Part shown: piece after piece, positions 44,892-54,634 of the stretch
Layout: the number at the start of each line of letters is the position of its first letter
Numbering within the stretch: position 1 is the stretch's first letter
Assembly: GCA_963786805.1 (NCBI GenBank)
Contig: CAWBAK010000004.1
Coordinates: 310,001-374,000 of the forward strand
Direction: 5' to 3'
Source: CALGFI01 sp963786805
Lineage (GTDB): Bacteria > Actinomycetota > UBA4738 > HRBIN12
DNA length: 64,000 nucleotides
The notes under the pieces: model-generated
What the model saw: only the letters and a program-made list of their open reading frames with translations
What the model was told of the DNA's origin: nothing
Database searches by the model: none
Made by a program: the position numbers and the translations under genes

Positions 44892-45901
44892 CAGAGGTCG
44901 CGCAGCGACGGGATCACCCGCTCGGCGAACAGGTCGACCATCGAGCGGATCCGGCATCGCGAACCAGACGGGCGCCGGGCACACGATCAGCTCGGACACG
45001 CCGAGCGCTGCGAACGCCGCCATGCGTTCGACCACCTCATCCGGCGTTCCTGCCAGACACTCCGTCCGCAATTTGTCGAGGCCGATGGCTTCTCGCCGGC
45101 GCCGGCAGGGAGCCGTTCCCCCATCAGCTCGAACCGGTGGCGCAGATCGGCCTCGTCCTCCCCCACCACGGTGAACAGCCCGAGCGAGAGCCGGAACGTC
45201 GCGGGATCGCGTCCCGCACGCTCGCACGCCTGTCGAGCCGACGCGGCTCGTTCCGCGTACGCCTCTGGCGTCCAACGCCATGCAGCGTTCCAACCGTCCG
45301 CGTACTGTGCCGCGATCCGGAGCAGGCGCGGTCCGCCCTTCCCGCCGACCAGCAGCGGCGGGCGCGGCTCCTGGACCGGGCGCGGATGGTTGTACGCCTC
45401 GCGCAGGTGGAACCGCTTCCCCTCGAACGACGCGGGCTCGCCGTCGAACAGCGCCCCGACGTACGCGAGCGTCTCCTCGAGCAGGTCGAACCGCTCCGCC
45501 ACCGAGCCGAAGGGGTACCCGAACGCCTCGAACTCCTCCTCGTACCAGCCGGCGCCGAGGCCGAGCTCGAGCCGTCCGCCGGAGAGGCGGTCGACGGCGG
45601 TCGCCGACTTCGCGAGCACGCCCGGATGCCGGAACGCGGCCGACAGCACGAGCGTTCCGAGCCTGACGCGTTCCGTCCTCGCAGCGAGTCCACCCAGCGT
45701 CGTGAGCGGCTCGAGCGTCCCGTACAACGTGTCGCCGCCGCCGTAGCGGTCGAGCGATGCGAAGAAGTGATCGGAGACCCACACCGAGTCGAACCCGAGC
45801 TGCTCGGCGCGGACCGCCTGCTCGGCGACCGCCTCGAACGTGATCGGCGAGACCTCCGGAAGCGAGAAGTCGTAGTGCGGCAGGGTGAGGCCGACGCGCA
45901 T
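44891..45901 (-). CDS. luciferase-like (F420-type) oxidoreductase, one deletion and one insertion
   Basis: 336 residues after correction: RVGLTLPHYDFSLPEV, GFDSVWVSDHFFASLD, LGTLVLSAAFRHP, LELGLGAGWYEEEFEAFG and PPLLVGGKGGPRLL are typical of the LLM class that uses F420 or FMN. The C-terminal part is in other frames: a base is missing near 45088-45092 (GEK-AIGLDKLRTECLAGTPDEV) and one is extra near 44946-44952 (PD-RSMVDLFAERVIPSLRDL). Substrate unknown. The ATG at 45901 is 10 bases after the nucleotidyltransferase stop. Confidence 0.85.
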
Positions 45902-45911
45902 CGAGGCGAGG

Positions 45912-47261
45912 CTACAGGTAGCGCAGCACGTCGGCGGGGCCCGTGACCTCGGTGCCCGCGGGGATCCTGATCCCGGAGGGGAGCTTCAGCCTCGGGTACA
46001 CCGAGATCTCGTCCGCGAGGTGCACGCCGGGGTAGACCGTGACCTCGTCGCCGAGGGCGACGAAGTGCTCGATCCTCGTCGGGTGGAACGGCTCGGAGCG
46101 GACCTCCGACATCGACCCGACGACCGCTTCGGACAGGTGGGCTCCGGCACCGATGATCGCCCCGTCGCGGATCTGCGAGCGCTCGATGAGCGAGTCGCGG
46201 TGCACCTCGATGTCGTCGTCCAGGTTCGACTCGCTGATGCGCACGCCGGGATGGATCTCGCAGAACCGTCCGATCCGGACGGCCGGGCCGATCTCGACCA
46301 GGCCCTCGGTGATCTTCTCCGCCAGCGTCTTGCCGCTCGTCGAGTCGCGCATCGAAAGCGACTCGGGAGCGATCCACACGTGCTGCTCGGCGTCGAACGG
46401 CGGACCGAGCAGGCGGTCGACCGACTCGAACCGTCCCGCCAGCACGTCGACCATCGTCTCGATGTAGTCCTGCACGTTGCCGAGGTCGCCGATCCTCCGC
46501 ACCGGGAACGCGTGCACCGGATAGTCGTTGCCGACCAGCCAGGGCAACAGGTCCTTGCCGAAGTCGAGCCGGCGTTCGCGCAGCCGCTGGATGTCGTGAT
46601 GGCCGGCGAGCTCGCGCAGGCGGGTGGCGTCGACGAGGTAGAAGCCCGCGTTCGTCATCAGCGGGAGGCTCTTGAACTCCTCGTCGGTCTCGGCGTGGAA
46701 GTGCTCGCGCAGGTCGTCGAGCGTCGGCTTCTCGACGAACTCGGTGATCCGTCGATCCTCGTCGGTCAGCATCACGCCGTACTTCTCGGCGACCTCGTCG
46801 GGCTCACGGGTCATCGCCGAGATCGTCGCGATCGCCCCGCTCTTCTCGTGCGCCTCGAGCATCGGCGCGAGGTCGAAGTCGATGATCGAGTCCGTCGGGA
46901 ACACCAGCGCCGAGCCGTTGACGTCCCAGTAGTCCATCATCCGCAGCGTCGAGTCGGCGCTGCCGGTCGAGAGCACGTCGTACTTGACCGGCGAGTACTT
47001 CACGTCGACGCCGAACCCCTCGCCGTACCCGATCATGACCTTGATCTGGTAGCGGTTCTCCTTGCCGTGGGCGATGACGTAGTAGTCCTTGATCCCCTCG
47101 CTCGTGAGGATCTGGATCACCCAGCGGATCAGGCGCCGGCCGAGGAACGACATCGCCGCCTTGGAACGCAGGTAGCCGGGCGCCTTGAGGGTGAGCGGCC
47201 GGGCGCGGACCCCCTGCCCGCCCGCCAGGCCGATGCCGACGACCTCCGTCACCTCAGGCAT
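45912..47261 (-). CDS. nucleotidyltransferase with C-terminal left-handed beta helix (glucose-1-phosphate transferase-like)
   Basis: 449 residues: a nucleotidyltransferase domain (LAGGQGVRARPLTL, FPTDSIIDFDL, ITEFVEKPTLDDL, TNAGFYLVDATRL) followed by hexapeptide repeats (VEIGPAVRIGRFCEIHPGVRI, RDGAIIGAGAHLSEA). This is the layout of ADP-glucose or mannose-1-phosphate guanylyl-type transferases. The usual GTRxxP...KP loop is altered (GVRARP, with AP instead of KP), so the nucleotide and sugar cannot be named. No polysaccharide cluster is nearby. Confidence 0.8.
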   Translation of the reverse strand: MPEVTEVVGIGLAGGQGVRARPLTLKAPGYLRSKAAMSFLGRRLIRWVIQILTSEGIKDYYVIAHGKENRYQIKVMIGYGEGFGVDVKYSPVKYDVLSTGSADSTLRMMDYWDVNGSALVFPTDSIIDFDLAPMLEAHEKSGAIATISAMTREPDEVAEKYGVMLTDEDRRITEFVEKPTLDDLREHFHAETDEEFKSLPLMTNAGFYLVDATRLRELAGHHDIQRLRERRLDFGKDLLPWLVGNDYPVHAFPVRRIGDLGNVQDYIETMVDVLAGRFESVDRLLGPPFDAEQHVWIAPESLSMRDSTSGKTLAEKITEGLVEIGPAVRIGRFCEIHPGVRISESNLDDDIEVHRDSLIERSQIRDGAIIGAGAHLSEAVVGSMSEVRSEPFHPTRIEHFVALGDEVTVYPGVHLADEISVYPRLKLPSGIRIPAGTEVTGPADVLRYL

Positions 47262-47314
47262 TGGCCTGCATGATATCGGGGTCACTTGCGGACCGATAGA
47301 CGAGGAGGCCACGC

Positions 47315-48338
47315 ATGGAGCCATGGAGCCGTGAGTTCGCCGGGCGGATGGAAACGCTCGAGATCGACAGCGAGGCGTTGAAAGGGAATCGGCTGGGCGA
47401 CCCGCACGTCCGTCCACTGTGGGTGTACACGCCGCCGGGCTACGACGACGAACCGGATCGCCGCTACGCGTGCGTCTACGTGATCCAGGGGCTGACGGGA
47501 CAGCTCGACATGTGGCGGAACCGCGAGGCGTTCCGCCCGACCTACCCGGAGATGGCCGACGAGCTGTTCGCCGCGGGCGATGCGCCGCCGGTCCTGATGG
47601 CATACGTCGATTGCTGGACCTCGCTCGGCGGGAGCCAGTTCCTGAACTCGCCGGCGACGGGCCGCTACCACGACTTCCTGTGCGACGAGGTCGTGTCGTT
47701 CGTCGACGAGCGCTTCCGCACGATGGCCGATCGCGACCATCGCGGGATCCAGGGCAAGTCGAGCGGCGGCTACGGCGCGCTCGTCACGCCGATGCTGCGT
47801 CCGGATCTGTTCTCGGGGCTCGCGTCGCACGCCGGCGATGCGCTGTTCGAGGCGTGCTACCTGCCCGAGTTCCGCGAGTGCGCCCGGGTGCTCCGCGACG
47901 AGTACGGCGGCTCGTACGAACGCTTCTGGGAGGACGCGCGTTCGCGTCCGTTCGGCACCAAGCAGCACGACGGCGTGCTCTTGAACAGCTGGTGCATGGC
48001 CGCCTGCTACTCCGCGGAGCCCGACGGATCGGTCCTGCTCCCCTTCGAGACCGACACGGGGCGGCTGATCGACGCCGTGTGGCAGCGCTGGCTCGAGCGG
48101 GATCCCGGTGCGGATGGTGCCGCGGCACGCCGACGGGCTTCGATCGATGCGGGCGATCTGGGTCGACGCCGGGAAGAAGGACGAGTTCTTCCTAGACGAC
48201 GGGGCGGTCGCGGTCTCCAAGGAACTGTCGGCCATCGGCGCGGAGCACACGCTCGAGCTGTTCGACGCCGGGCACATGTCGATCGGCTACCGCTACCCGC
48301 GGGCGCTCGGGTTCCTTGCGGAGGCGCTGGCGGCTTGA
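47315..48338 (+). CDS. alpha/beta-hydrolase esterase, one-base insertion
   Basis: 340 residues after correction, of the putative-esterase (esterase D-like) group: WVYTPPGYDDEPDRRYA, YVIQGLTGQ, nucleophile elbow GKSSGGYGALV, and the C-terminal ELFDAGHMSIGYRYP with the catalytic histidine. The frame breaks in CCC at 48103-48105; dropping one C joins WLERDP to VRMVPRHADGLRSMRAIWVDAG. ATG 47315 follows GAGGAGG. Substrate unknown. Confidence 0.83.
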
Positions 48339-48405
48339 GCCGGGGCGCTTCGCTGCCGATGTGCGAGAGTGGAACGCCGGTCCCCCCCGGCGCCAAGGAG
48401 CCGTC

Positions 48406-49420
48406 ATGAGCGACCAGTCGACCTACCTCCTCCCACCACCCCCGGCCCCATCTGCGCCGACCGGGCACCGGTCCCGGCTTGTGGCCGTGCTCGCGGGGAC
48501 GCTCGCCGTGGTCCTCGTCGTGACCGGCGTCGTCCTGTTCCGTGGAGGAGGACGGGCCGAGGCCGTGCCGCTGGCCCTGGCCTTCACCGAGGGCGACTCC
48601 GAGACCTACCGGATCGCGCAATCGATCGACGGCGACCTTGCCCTGAGTGGGTTCGGGGGCGAGATCCCCGAGGGCTTCGCGGGGATGCACCTCGTGCTGG
48701 ACATGTCGCAGACCGTCACGTGGGACGTGCTCGCGGTGGACCAGGACGGAGTGGCCACGATCTCGGTCACCACCACGGACGCCAGTGCCTCGTTCAACGG
48801 CATCGAGGCCCCCTCATCGGAGCTGGTGAGTCCTCCGGTCGAGATGCGCGTGGCGCCGGACGGGCGCATCCTGTCGATCGACGACGTGTCGTTCGCCGGT
48901 TTCGAGGGCGGTGGACTCCCCGGCGAGGGCAGCCTGCCCGGGATGAGCCAGATCACGCCGCTCCTACCCGAGGACGGCGCTCCCGTCGCGCCGGGCGACA
49001 CGTGGGATGCCTCCTACTCGCAGGACCTCCCGTTCGCCGAGGGGTCGATCGACTACGACGTGCACAGCACCTACCTGCGGAACGAGGAGGTCGGCGGCGT
49101 CGACGCGGCGGTGATCTCGATCCACGATGACCGTTCCGTTCGACCTCAGCTTCCGGATGAAGGACCTCGCGGCGGTCTTCGAGGAGCAGGGGGGCGGCCT
49201 CTCGGAGCGGGAGCTGGCCGAGCTTCGTCACGCCACCATGGCGATCGACGGGGGCCTCGAGTTCGACATGACGAGCTTCGTCGACTTCGCGGACCAGAAG
49301 CTCCTGGGTTCGGAGAGCGCGGGAACGTTCGACTTCACGTTGGAGTTCGCCGGCTTCCCGGACTTCGAGGGCACGATGAGCTTCGGCGGGACCTTCACGC
49401 AGGAGATGACGATCCCCTAG
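48406..49420 (+). CDS. membrane-anchored extracytoplasmic protein, one-base insertion
   Basis: 337 residues after correction. A Pro-rich cytoplasmic N-terminus (YLLPPPPAPSAPTG), one helix (LVAVLAGTLAVVLVVTGVVLF), then a beta-rich outside domain (DMSQTVTWDVLAVDQDGVA, PPVEMRVAPDGRIL, LLPEDGAPVAPGDTWDASY) resembling actinobacterial lipoprotein-like DUFs. The extra base is near 49122-49126; removing it gives VISI-TMTVPFDLSF. ATG 48406 follows AAGGAG. Its TAG overlaps the stop of the convergent anti-sigma gene. No known function. Confidence 0.68.
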
Positions 49421-50211
49421 GGCCCGGACGGGTTCCCCTCGATGCCGCCGGTGAGCACGACGACGCCGTCGGCGTCGAGGACCCGCACGGTCGAGTAGCC
49501 GCTCAGGTCCTTGTTCGCGAACTGGTGGAAGACCTCGGCTCCCCCGTCCGCGTCGAGCTCGGTGATGCGCCCGGCGCGGAGCACCTGCCCGGCCACGTTC
49601 AGCAGCTGGACCCGGTAGGGAAGCTTGTTCGTCGCCTGGGGATCGAGGCCGTTCACGATCACCATCGAGAAGTCCAGGAAGTTCGGGGACACGAGCTGCA
49701 GGACGGCTCCTCCGCCCTGTCCTTCGGCGGTGGGCACCATCGGGCCGAGATGGAACTGCTCTTCCGGAAGGTCCTGTCCGGGAGGAACCAGATTCTGGAT
49801 CTGCGTCACGAATCGCTCGAGCGCTTCCGCGGTCTCTCGCTCGGCTCGGTTGGCCCGGTCCTCGAAGCGGTCGGCCCGGCCGGCCATCGCGGCTCCCCAT
49901 CCCAGGCTCGCCACCGCCACCATCGCGGCGACGATCGATGCCGCCGAGGTTCGGGCGCGGCGCGGCGTCCCGGGCCGGCCGGCGACGTGCCGGACGCGCT
50001 CGACGATCTGCTCGCCGAGACCGTGGGGTACCGGAACCGGCGCGAGCGCGAACGCGAACGTCGCCGCAGCCTGCCCGAGCTCCGAGGCCTCCTTGCGGCA
50101 TCCGGCGCACCAGCGCAGGTGTCGCTCGACCTCGTCGCGCTCGGCGGGAGAGAGCACGCCGATCGCGAGCTCGGGGAGGAGCTCCCGGACGCCGAGGCAG
50201 GTCACGGCCAT
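49417..50211 (-). CDS. RskA-like zinc anti-sigma factor
   Basis: 264 residues: an N-terminal zf-HC2 with HLRWCAGCRK (His-x3-Cys-x2-Cys), one membrane helix (SIVAAMVAVASLGWGAAMAG), a coiled-coil stretch and an outside RskA-type domain (LPYRVQLLNVAGQVLRAG, VRVLDADGVVVLTGG). It would hold the ECF sigma encoded just upstream at the membrane until a signal triggers its proteolysis. ATG 50211 lies 10 bases inside the end of the sigma gene, a coupling overlap. Confidence 0.88.
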   Translation of the reverse strand: MAVTCLGVRELLPELAIGVLSPAERDEVERHLRWCAGCRKEASELGQAAATFAFALAPVPVPHGLGEQIVERVRHVAGRPGTPRRARTSAASIVAAMVAVASLGWGAAMAGRADRFEDRANRAERETAEALERFVTQIQNLVPPGQDLPEEQFHLGPMVPTAEGQGGGAVLQLVSPNFLDFSMVIVNGLDPQATNKLPYRVQLLNVAGQVLRAGRITELDADGGAEVFHQFANKDLSGYSTVRVLDADGVVVLTGGIEGNPSGP

Positions 50212-50774
50212 TCCTTGTCCTGGTTCGCGCGGCGGACCTTGATGAGCGCCGTTCGCAGGCGCGTCTTGACCGTGCCGAGCGGGATCCCGTCGTCCTGCGC
50301 GATCTCTCGCGCGGTGAGACCGCCGAAGTAGGCCCGCGCGAGGAGGCGCTTCTCGGCGTCCGAGAGCGACTCGAGCGCGCGGATCGCCGCGTCGCGCTCC
50401 ATCAGCGGCTCGTCCTCGTCCGCACTCAGCGTCTCGGGGACCTCGTCGACGAGGACCAGGTGCGGCTTCGTCACGCCGGTCTCACGGCGGAGCCGGTCGA
50501 CGGCGAGGTTGTGCGCGATCGTCATCAGCCAGGTCGACAGGCGGCCGCGGGCGGGGTCGAAGCGGGCGGCCTTGCGCCACGCGGCGAGGAAGACGTCCTG
50601 GGTCAACTCTTCCGCCGCCTCGGCGCTCCCGAGCAGGCGCAGGCCGAGCGTGAAGATCGGCCGCGCGTATCGCGCGTAGAGCTGTCGAACCGCGTCTTCG
50701 TTCCCGGCAAGGAGCCCCTCCACCAGCTGCTGCTCCTCGCGAGCGAGGAGCGGTCCTTCTGGTCGACCGGCCAC
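50202..50774 (-). CDS. ECF sigma factor (SigK-like)
   Basis: 190 residues: region 2 (YARYARPIFTLGLRLLG, LTQDVFLAAWRKAARFDP, STWLMTIAHNLAVDRLRR) and region 4 (LSDAEKRLLARAYFGGLTAREIA, GTVKTRLRTALIKVRR). The GTG at 50774 has GGAGGAG 8 bases upstream, which settles the start against a longer frame. The order sigma then RskA-type anti-sigma is like sigK-rskA. Its target promoter is not identified. Confidence 0.9.
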   Translation of the reverse strand: MAGRPEGPLLAREEQQLVEGLLAGNEDAVRQLYARYARPIFTLGLRLLGSAEAAEELTQDVFLAAWRKAARFDPARGRLSTWLMTIAHNLAVDRLRRETGVTKPHLVLVDEVPETLSADEDEPLMERDAAIRALESLSDAEKRLLARAYFGGLTAREIAQDDGIPLGTVKTRLRTALIKVRRANQDKEWP

Positions 50775-50940
50775 TCGGTCTCCTCCGGGTATACGGGCTC
50801 GCGGTCGGCACGAGCTTGCCGATCCCGAGGGGTCCATGATGCCACGTCCGCCTGGTTCACCGACGAGTCCGAGGGTGCCCACCGCTCGTTCCCCAATCGC
50901 CCGACCAGCGGGGCGCGGGCCCGGGTGGGATGATGCGGGC

Positions 50941-52278
50941 GTGCGGGCGGTTCGACGTCTCCTCGCCGTCGCGTGCCTCACGTTCGGAGGCGCGCTCATG
51001 GCCGTGCCCGCCGAGGCCCAGGAGCTGTCCGATTCCATCCTCGAGGTGCGGATCGAGGGCGTCGTCGACCCGTTCGTCGCGGACTACATCGAGAACGCGA
51101 TCGCCGACGCCGAGGACGAGGGCGCCGCCGCCGTCCTGCTGACGATCGACACGCCGGGCGGGCTCATCTCCTCGATGCGGCAGATCACCCAGGCGATCTT
51201 GAACGCCCGCGTTCCCGTCATCGGGTACGTGTCGCCCGAGGGCGCGCGCGCCGCCTCGGCCGGCACCTTCATCCTGCTCGCCTGCCCGGTCGCCGCGATG
51301 GCGCCCGCGACGAACGTCGGCGCCGCGCAGCCCGTCGGTCTCTCCGGGGCGATCGCGTCGGAGAAGGCGGTGAACGACGCCGCCGAGTCCATCGTCGCCA
51401 TCGCCGAGCGCCAGGGCCGCAACGCCGAGTGGGCGGAGAGCGCCGTTCGCGACGCGATCAGCGCGTCGGCGGAGGAAGCCCTGCGGCTCGACGTGATCGA
51501 CCTGATCGCTCCCGACGTGCCGACGCTGCTCGCCGAGGTCGACGGCACGACGGTCACCGTCGAGGGCGGCGAGGAGGTCACGCTCGACGTCGCCGGCGCC
51601 ACGATCCGCGAACGGGGTCTCGGGGCGTTCGTGGGCTTCCTGCACGCGCTCCTGGATCCGAACCTCGCGTTCCTGTTCTTCTGGCTCGGACTCGCGCTGA
51701 TCTCGATCGAGTTCTTCATCCCCGGCGGGATCGCCGGCACCACCGGCGGGATCATGCTCGTCGCATCGCTCGTCGCGCTCGGGATGCTCCCGGTGCAGCT
51801 GATCGGCGTGGCGTTGCTGCTTGCCTCCATCGGGTTCTTCATCCTCGAGATCCTGCATCCGGGGGTCGGGGCCCCGGCCATCGCCGGGGTGATCACGCTC
51901 ATGCTCGGCGGGTGGTACCTGTTCGACTCCTCGGTGCCGAACGTGCGGGTCTCACCGCTCGTGATCCTCCCGGTCGCGGCGTTCGCCGCCTTCTTCTTCC
52001 TCATCGTGGTCCGCTCGGCGCTGCAACTTCGGCGCAGGAAGGTGGTCTCGCGAGAGGAGACCCTCGTGGGCAGCGACGGGATCGTGGTGCGCGACCTCGA
52101 TCCGGTCGGCGTCGTCAAGGTGGCGTCCGAGGAGTGGACGGCCGAGGCCGTCCGTGGAACGCCCGTGCGCGGCGAACGCGTTCGGGTCGTCGCGATGGAA
52201 GGACTCAGGCTGAAGGTCGAGCCCGCGGAGGAGCCGGCGCCCCAGCCGGCCGGACCCGCGGAAGGGAGGACGTCGTGA
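50941..52278 (+). CDS. NfeD-family membrane serine protease
   Basis: 445 residues: signal peptide, a ClpP-fold protease domain (TIDTPGGLISSMRQI, ARAASAGTFILLAC with the probable Ser nucleophile, IASEKAVNDAAE with Lys), several membrane helices (LFFWLGLALISIEFF, GTTGGIMLVASLVALGML, VILPVAAFAAFFFLIVV) and a C-terminal NfeD OB fold (GSDGIVVRDLDPVGVV). Long NfeD proteins cleave the C-terminus of stomatin-like partners; one is encoded next, overlapping by GTGA. GTG 50941. Confidence 0.9.
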   Translation: MRAVRRLLAVACLTFGGALMAVPAEAQELSDSILEVRIEGVVDPFVADYIENAIADAEDEGAAAVLLTIDTPGGLISSMRQITQAILNARVPVIGYVSPEGARAASAGTFILLACPVAAMAPATNVGAAQPVGLSGAIASEKAVNDAAESIVAIAERQGRNAEWAESAVRDAISASAEEALRLDVIDLIAPDVPTLLAEVDGTTVTVEGGEEVTLDVAGATIRERGLGAFVGFLHALLDPNLAFLFFWLGLALISIEFFIPGGIAGTTGGIMLVASLVALGMLPVQLIGVALLLASIGFFILEILHPGVGAPAIAGVITLMLGGWYLFDSSVPNVRVSPLVILPVAAFAAFFFLIVVRSALQLRRRKVVSREETLVGSDGIVVRDLDPVGVVKVASEEWTAEAVRGTPVRGERVRVVAMEGLRLKVEPAEEPAPQPAGPAEGRTS

Positions 52279-53177
52279 TCCCGCTAGCGATCGGTGTCGG
52301 TGTCGTCGTCTTGCTGCTGGTGGTCCTGCTGCCGCAGGCGTTGCGGATCGTCCGCGAGTACCAGCGCCTCATGGTGTTCCGGCTCGGCCGGGCGATCGGC
52401 GCGAAGGGCCCCGGGCTGGTCCTGCTGATCCCCTTCATCGACAAGGGGGTCCTCGTCGACCTCCGCGAGCTGTACCTAGAGATCCCCCACCAGACCGCGA
52501 TCACCGAGGACAACGCGTCGATCTCGATCGATTTCATCGTGTTCTACCGGGTGATCGACGCCGTCATGTCGATCATCGAGGTCGGCAACTTCGCCGGCGC
52601 CGCCCAGAACATCGCAGCGACCACGCTCCGCTCGGTCGTCGGCGACATGTCGCTCGACGACGTCCTGGCCAAGCGCGAGCAGATGAACGAGATCCTCCGC
52701 GTGAAGCTCGACGAGGTCACCGAGCGATGGGGTGTGAAGGTCACGAACGTCGAGATCCGCGAGATCATCCCGCCCCCGACGGTGCTCGAGGCCATGACCC
52801 GGCAGATGTCGGCCGAGCGCACCCGTCGAGCCGTCGTCACCGAGGCCGACGGGGCGAAGCAGGCGGCGATCACCGTCGCCGAGGGCAACAAGCAGTCCGC
52901 GATCTTGAACGCCGAGGGCGACCGGCAGGCCGCCATCCTTCGCGCCGAGGGCTTCTCGCTGGCGCTCACGAAGATCTACGAGGCCGCCAAGGACCTGGAC
53001 GCGAACACGATGAGCCTGCAGTACCTGGACGCGCTCAAGCAGATCGGCGCGTCGCCCTCGACGAAGTTCGTGATCCCGGTGGAGCTGTCGAGCCTGCTGT
53101 CCGGGATCGCCGGGCTCGCGGGCCGCTCGTTCGGAGACGGGGACGGCAGCCGGCGCGAGGGCGCCTCCTCGTCCTAG
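52275..53177 (+). CDS. slipin / stomatin-like SPFH protein
   Basis: 300 residues: an N-terminal membrane hairpin (GVGVVVLLLVVLLPQAL), the SPFH domain (YQRLMVFRLGRAIGAKGPG, DLRELYLEIPHQTAITEDN) and a coiled coil rich in Ala/Glu (AERTRRAVVTEADGAKQAAI, EGDRQAAILRAEG), then FVIPVELSSLLSGIAG. It forms membrane microdomain oligomers and is the usual operon partner and substrate of NfeD. GTG at 52275 overlaps the NfeD stop. Confidence 0.92.
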   Translation: MIPLAIGVGVVVLLLVVLLPQALRIVREYQRLMVFRLGRAIGAKGPGLVLLIPFIDKGVLVDLRELYLEIPHQTAITEDNASISIDFIVFYRVIDAVMSIIEVGNFAGAAQNIAATTLRSVVGDMSLDDVLAKREQMNEILRVKLDEVTERWGVKVTNVEIREIIPPPTVLEAMTRQMSAERTRRAVVTEADGAKQAAITVAEGNKQSAILNAEGDRQAAILRAEGFSLALTKIYEAAKDLDANTMSLQYLDALKQIGASPSTKFVIPVELSSLLSGIAGLAGRSFGDGDGSRREGASSS

Positions 53178-53220
53178 GCCGCGCGAGGGGAACCGCGTCC
53201 GCCCCGACGGTGTAGCTCCC

Positions 53221-53817
53221 GTGGAGAACGGTGAAGTGGAGGGCCGTCCACTGGAGGACGCCGAGCTCGTCGAGCTCGCGAAGGGTGGAGACGTCCGTGC
53301 GTACGGCGAGCTGGTCGACCGCTACCGGGAGATCTCGTTCCGGACGGCCTACCTGATCGCGCGCAACGGCGCGGACGCCGAGGACGCGACACAGGATGCA
53401 TTCGTGAAGGCGTACTACGCGCTCGACCGCTTCCGATCGGCCGAACCGTTCCGGCCGTGGATCCTCCGCATCGTCTCGAACGAGGCCCGCAACCGCCGGC
53501 GTTCCGCGGGGCGGCGCGAGCGACTGGCGCTCCGAGTCGTCGAGCGTCGCGGCCCGGGGGATGCGGCTCCATCCCCCGACGCCGCGGCGATCGCGCAGGA
53601 GACCCGCCGGACACTGCTCGCGGCGCTCGAGACGCTCCCCGAGCGCGACCGAGAAGTGATCGCCTGCCGCTACCTGCTCGAGCTCTCCGAGGCCGAGACC
53701 GCGACGACGCTCGGCATCCGTCCGGGAACGGTGAAGTCCCGGCTCTCGCGCGGGCTGGCGCGGCTGCGCCGGGAACTGCCCGAGGGGTTCGCGCCGAGCG
53801 AGGAGCGCGATGGCTGA
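53221..53817 (+). CDS. ECF sigma factor
   Basis: 198 residues: region 2 (YGELVDRYREISFRTAYLIA, DATQDAFVKAYYALDRF, FRPWILRIVSNEARNRRR) and region 4 (LPERDREVIACRYLLELSEAE, GIRPGTVKSRLSRGLARLRR). GTG start at 53221. It overlaps the next gene by eight bases; that product, a membrane protein, is its likely anti-sigma partner. Confidence 0.9.
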   Translation: MENGEVEGRPLEDAELVELAKGGDVRAYGELVDRYREISFRTAYLIARNGADAEDATQDAFVKAYYALDRFRSAEPFRPWILRIVSNEARNRRRSAGRRERLALRVVERRGPGDAAPSPDAAAIAQETRRTLLAALETLPERDREVIACRYLLELSEAETATTLGIRPGTVKSRLSRGLARLRRELPEGFAPSEERDG

Positions 53818-54569
53818 GATGCGTACGCCCGAGGACACGCTCGCCCTGCGCGCTCCGGCAGGCCGGCCGGGAGCTCGCGTACCCGCCGACGCCGCCGATC
53901 TCGCAGGGCGTCATGGCACGCCTGGAAACCGAGCGCGAGCGTCAGACCCGGCCCCGGTTCCCCACGGTCGCGCTGTGGAGCCGGCGGCGCTTGCTCGCGG
54001 TCGTCGCCGTCGGGGTGATCGGCCTCCTCGCGCTCGCGTTCGCGGCCCGTCTCGTGATCGGGGCGGCCGAGATCCGGGTGCAGCCCGGCGTCACTCCGAG
54101 CGGACCCCCGCTGGGTCCGGACGCGCTGGGCGACCCTTTCCCCATCGATCGCGTCGAGCGCGAGGTCGGATTCGCCGTCCGCGTGCCGGCCGGGCCGCTC
54201 CCCGACGAGGCCTACGTGTTCGTCGCCGCCGGAGGCGATGGCGCGCTCCTCGCGTGGGACGCGAGCGACCGCTATCCGTCGCTGCCGGGGACGCCGTGGG
54301 GCCTGGTCCTCGTCGAGCTCCGCACGGACGAGGGGACCCTCGTGAAGGACGTGGGCGGCTTCGACGACATCCAGCAGGCGCGGGTAGACGGCCGCACCGC
54401 GTTCTGGCTCGAGGCTCCACACCAGTTGCACGTGCTCACCGACGAGGGCTCCGAGACGTACCGGGTCGACGGCAACGTCCTGATCTGGACGCGTGGAGAC
54501 GTCACGTACCGCCTGGAGACCTCGCTCGGGCTCCCCGAGGCGATCGCCCTCGCCGAGTCGGTCCGGTGA
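53810..54569 (+). CDS. putative membrane anti-sigma factor, one-base insertion
   Basis: 252 residues after correction. MAEMRTPEDTLAL runs into ALRQAGRELAYPPTPPISQG when one base is removed from GCGCGC at 53848-53853. Then comes one membrane helix (LLAVVAVGVIGLLALAFAARLV) and an extracytoplasmic domain (FPIDRVEREVGFAVRVPAG, VDGRTAFWLEAPHQLHVLTDE). It has no zinc HC2 motif. The overlap with the sigma gene and the topology suggest an atypical anti-sigma factor, but this is inference from context. Confidence 0.65.
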
Positions 54570-54634
54570 GACCGGGAACCGGTCGGTCGCCGGCCGGTGT
54601 AGACGGGTCGAGCACGCACGAAGGGAGGCCACCC

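Noticed and set aside
44583..45782. Fusion of the luciferase-like enzyme with the HARE-HTH domain.
   Set aside because: The joined frame results from two indels in the oxidoreductase; corrected, the enzyme stops at 44891-44893 and the HTH starts on that stop (TGATG).
49417..50331. Plus-strand frame continuing past 49420 through the anti-sigma gene.
   Set aside because: It is the uncorrected frame of the 48406 gene running antisense over a zf-HC2 anti-sigma gene; the corrected gene stops at 49420.
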